Part shown: positions 63,289 through 64,000 of the stretch, piece by piece
How positions within the stretch are numbered: the first letter of the stretch is position 1
Layout of the letters: every line of letters starts with the position of its first letter
Assembly: GCA_038320345.1 (NCBI GenBank)
Contig: JBBQED010000004.1
Span: 186,001 to 250,000, forward strand
Origin: JBBQED01 sp038320345
Lineage (GTDB): Bacteria; Bacteroidota; Bacteroidia; AKYH767-A; OLB10
Direction of reading: 5' to 3'
DNA: 64,000 nt
Notes under the pieces: model-generated
What the model saw: only the letters and a program-made list of their open reading frames with translations
What the model was told of the DNA's origin: nothing
The model's database searches: none
Program-made: the position numbers and the translations under genes

Positions 63289-64000
63289 ATGAGACAAAAA
63301 AGAGCTTTTAAGAAAATTGACTGGAGGATTTATACTGTATTCCTGATCGTTATAGCCATTGGAATTATCAATGCTGTAATCAGTACATATACCATCCGTA
63401 AAAGTCAGCAGATCACGAGTGATATCGTCAATAATACTAATCCATCATTAGATGCATTAGCAAAGATGAATTTACTTGTAACTAGGTCTCGAATGCTGGT
63501 TACAAACTGGGTTTATCTTCCAAATAACAAAAGCGACAAAGACAGTCTTATCGCATTGAACAATATTGATTATATCGAGCTTAGAGGCCGTTTCAATGGA
63601 TTAATGCCTTACTGGAATCAGGAAGCCAATATGGTTGCTATGAAAGGGATTCTAGTAGAGTATGAAGAATTGATTTCCTGCCAGACAAAAATTACAAGGA
63701 TCCTAAATAGTTTTGATGACTATCAAGATCCTACGAAAAAATTTGCAGCAGAAGATATTCTGGAAAGGGAAATTATTCCACGCTCTGAAAAAATAACAGT
63801 AGCGTTAAAATCCATCATTAATACGCAGACTACTTTAGCGCTAAAGGAGCAGGATAAGATGCTTTATAGCTTTAATTCGCTGATGGTATTGGTGCTCGGC
63901 ATTGCTCTCTTAATAATAATTTCTATTCTGGTAGCTGCGTTCATTATCACTCGCTTTATCATTGTACCGATCATGCAGGTTCGTGAAGTAATCATGCAGA
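63289..64000 (+). CDS. Membrane sensor with 4-helix periplasmic domain (runs off the window)
   Basis: Starts MRQKRAFKKIDWRIY at 63289, 10 bases after the YfiR-like gene, and stays open to the window end (237 codons). It has a first membrane helix (VFLIVIAIGIINAVISTY), a helical periplasmic domain of the MCP four-helix-bundle type (DIVNNTNPSLDALAKMN...), a second helix near 205-225 (LMVLVLGIALLIIISILV) and the beginning of a HAMP-like segment (IIVPIMQVREVIMQ). The output domain (histidine kinase or diguanylate cyclase) is beyond the edge. It is the likely partner of YfiR. Confidence 0.8.
   Translation, partial: MRQKRAFKKIDWRIYTVFLIVIAIGIINAVISTYTIRKSQQITSDIVNNTNPSLDALAKMNLLVTRSRMLVTNWVYLPNNKSDKDSLIALNNIDYIELRGRFNGLMPYWNQEANMVAMKGILVEYEELISCQTKITRILNSFDDYQDPTKKFAAEDILEREIIPRSEKITVALKSIINTQTTLALKEQDKMLYSFNSLMVLVLGIALLIIISILVAAFIITRFIIVPIMQVREVIMQ

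Overview
The window is a stretch of a Bacteroidota (Bacteroidetes) chromosome. Four things support this. It carries a full-length SprA/Sov, the type IX secretion (T9SS) outer-membrane translocon, and several secreted proteins with T9SS C-terminal sorting domains. It has TonB/YfiR and LytTR signalling typical of the phylum. Promoters repeatedly show the phylum-specific -7 element TAnnTTTG. The DNA is AT-rich and almost no gene has a Shine-Dalgarno site. Genus cannot be read from the sequence; a free-living relative of Chitinophagia/Sphingobacteriia/Cytophagia is my inference.

Layout. 1-1626: 5'-truncated view of a TPR sensor histidine kinase (minus). 2.1-5.1 kb: three small-role or unknown genes. 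5.1-5.87 kb: a 57-bp tandem array, a very long hairpin and a cloverleaf-shaped palindrome trailing tRNA-Arg(CCG). 6-9.4 kb: thioesterase, heptosyltransferase-like GT9, TatD nuclease and L-asparaginase. 9.57 kb: tRNA-Ser(GGA) and its own palindromic tail. 10.3-22.7 kb: PAP2 phosphatase, then the minus-strand block maeB, ruvA, sprA, gcvH, vanZ-like. 22.9-30 kb: a run of exported and lipid-anchored proteins rich in thiol motifs (TlpA-like, a DUF6029-like barrel, Omp28-like, a duplicated secreted protein with a CX6C loop, and a duplicated thioredoxin-like lipoprotein of which one copy lost its cysteines). 30-33 kb: glutaryl-CoA dehydrogenase, a TerB-like protein, tRNA-Cys(GCA) with a third palindromic tail, and an SRPBCC protein. 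33.2-43.2 kb: a T9SS-exported Ig/DNRLRE protein, a LytTR response regulator with its huge hybrid propeller-GAF-LytS kinase, and a T9SS-exported M23 peptidase. 43.4-53.6 kb: an 11-gene complex I operon nuoABCDHIJKLMN that lacks nuoEFG, plus one unknown gene. 53.6-60.6 kb: a geranylgeranyl-reductase-type flavoprotein and an 1821-residue T9SS type-B adhesin. 60.7-64 kb: a TonB receptor, a YfiR-like protein and a membrane sensor that runs off the edge.

How the parts fit. SprA would export the T9SS cargo encoded around it. The Nuo operon encodes the membrane arm and the quinone-reducing module without the NADH-oxidising module, so its electron donor is open. The most unusual signal is non-coding. 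All three tRNA genes here are followed, in the same orientation, by a nested palindrome with the plan: hairpin 1, central stem closed by a conserved 4-bp stem with a CTYG loop, hairpin 2, all wrapped in an outer inverted repeat. At tRNA-Arg one arm of an adjacent long palindrome appears to have been amplified into eight 57-59 bp copies.
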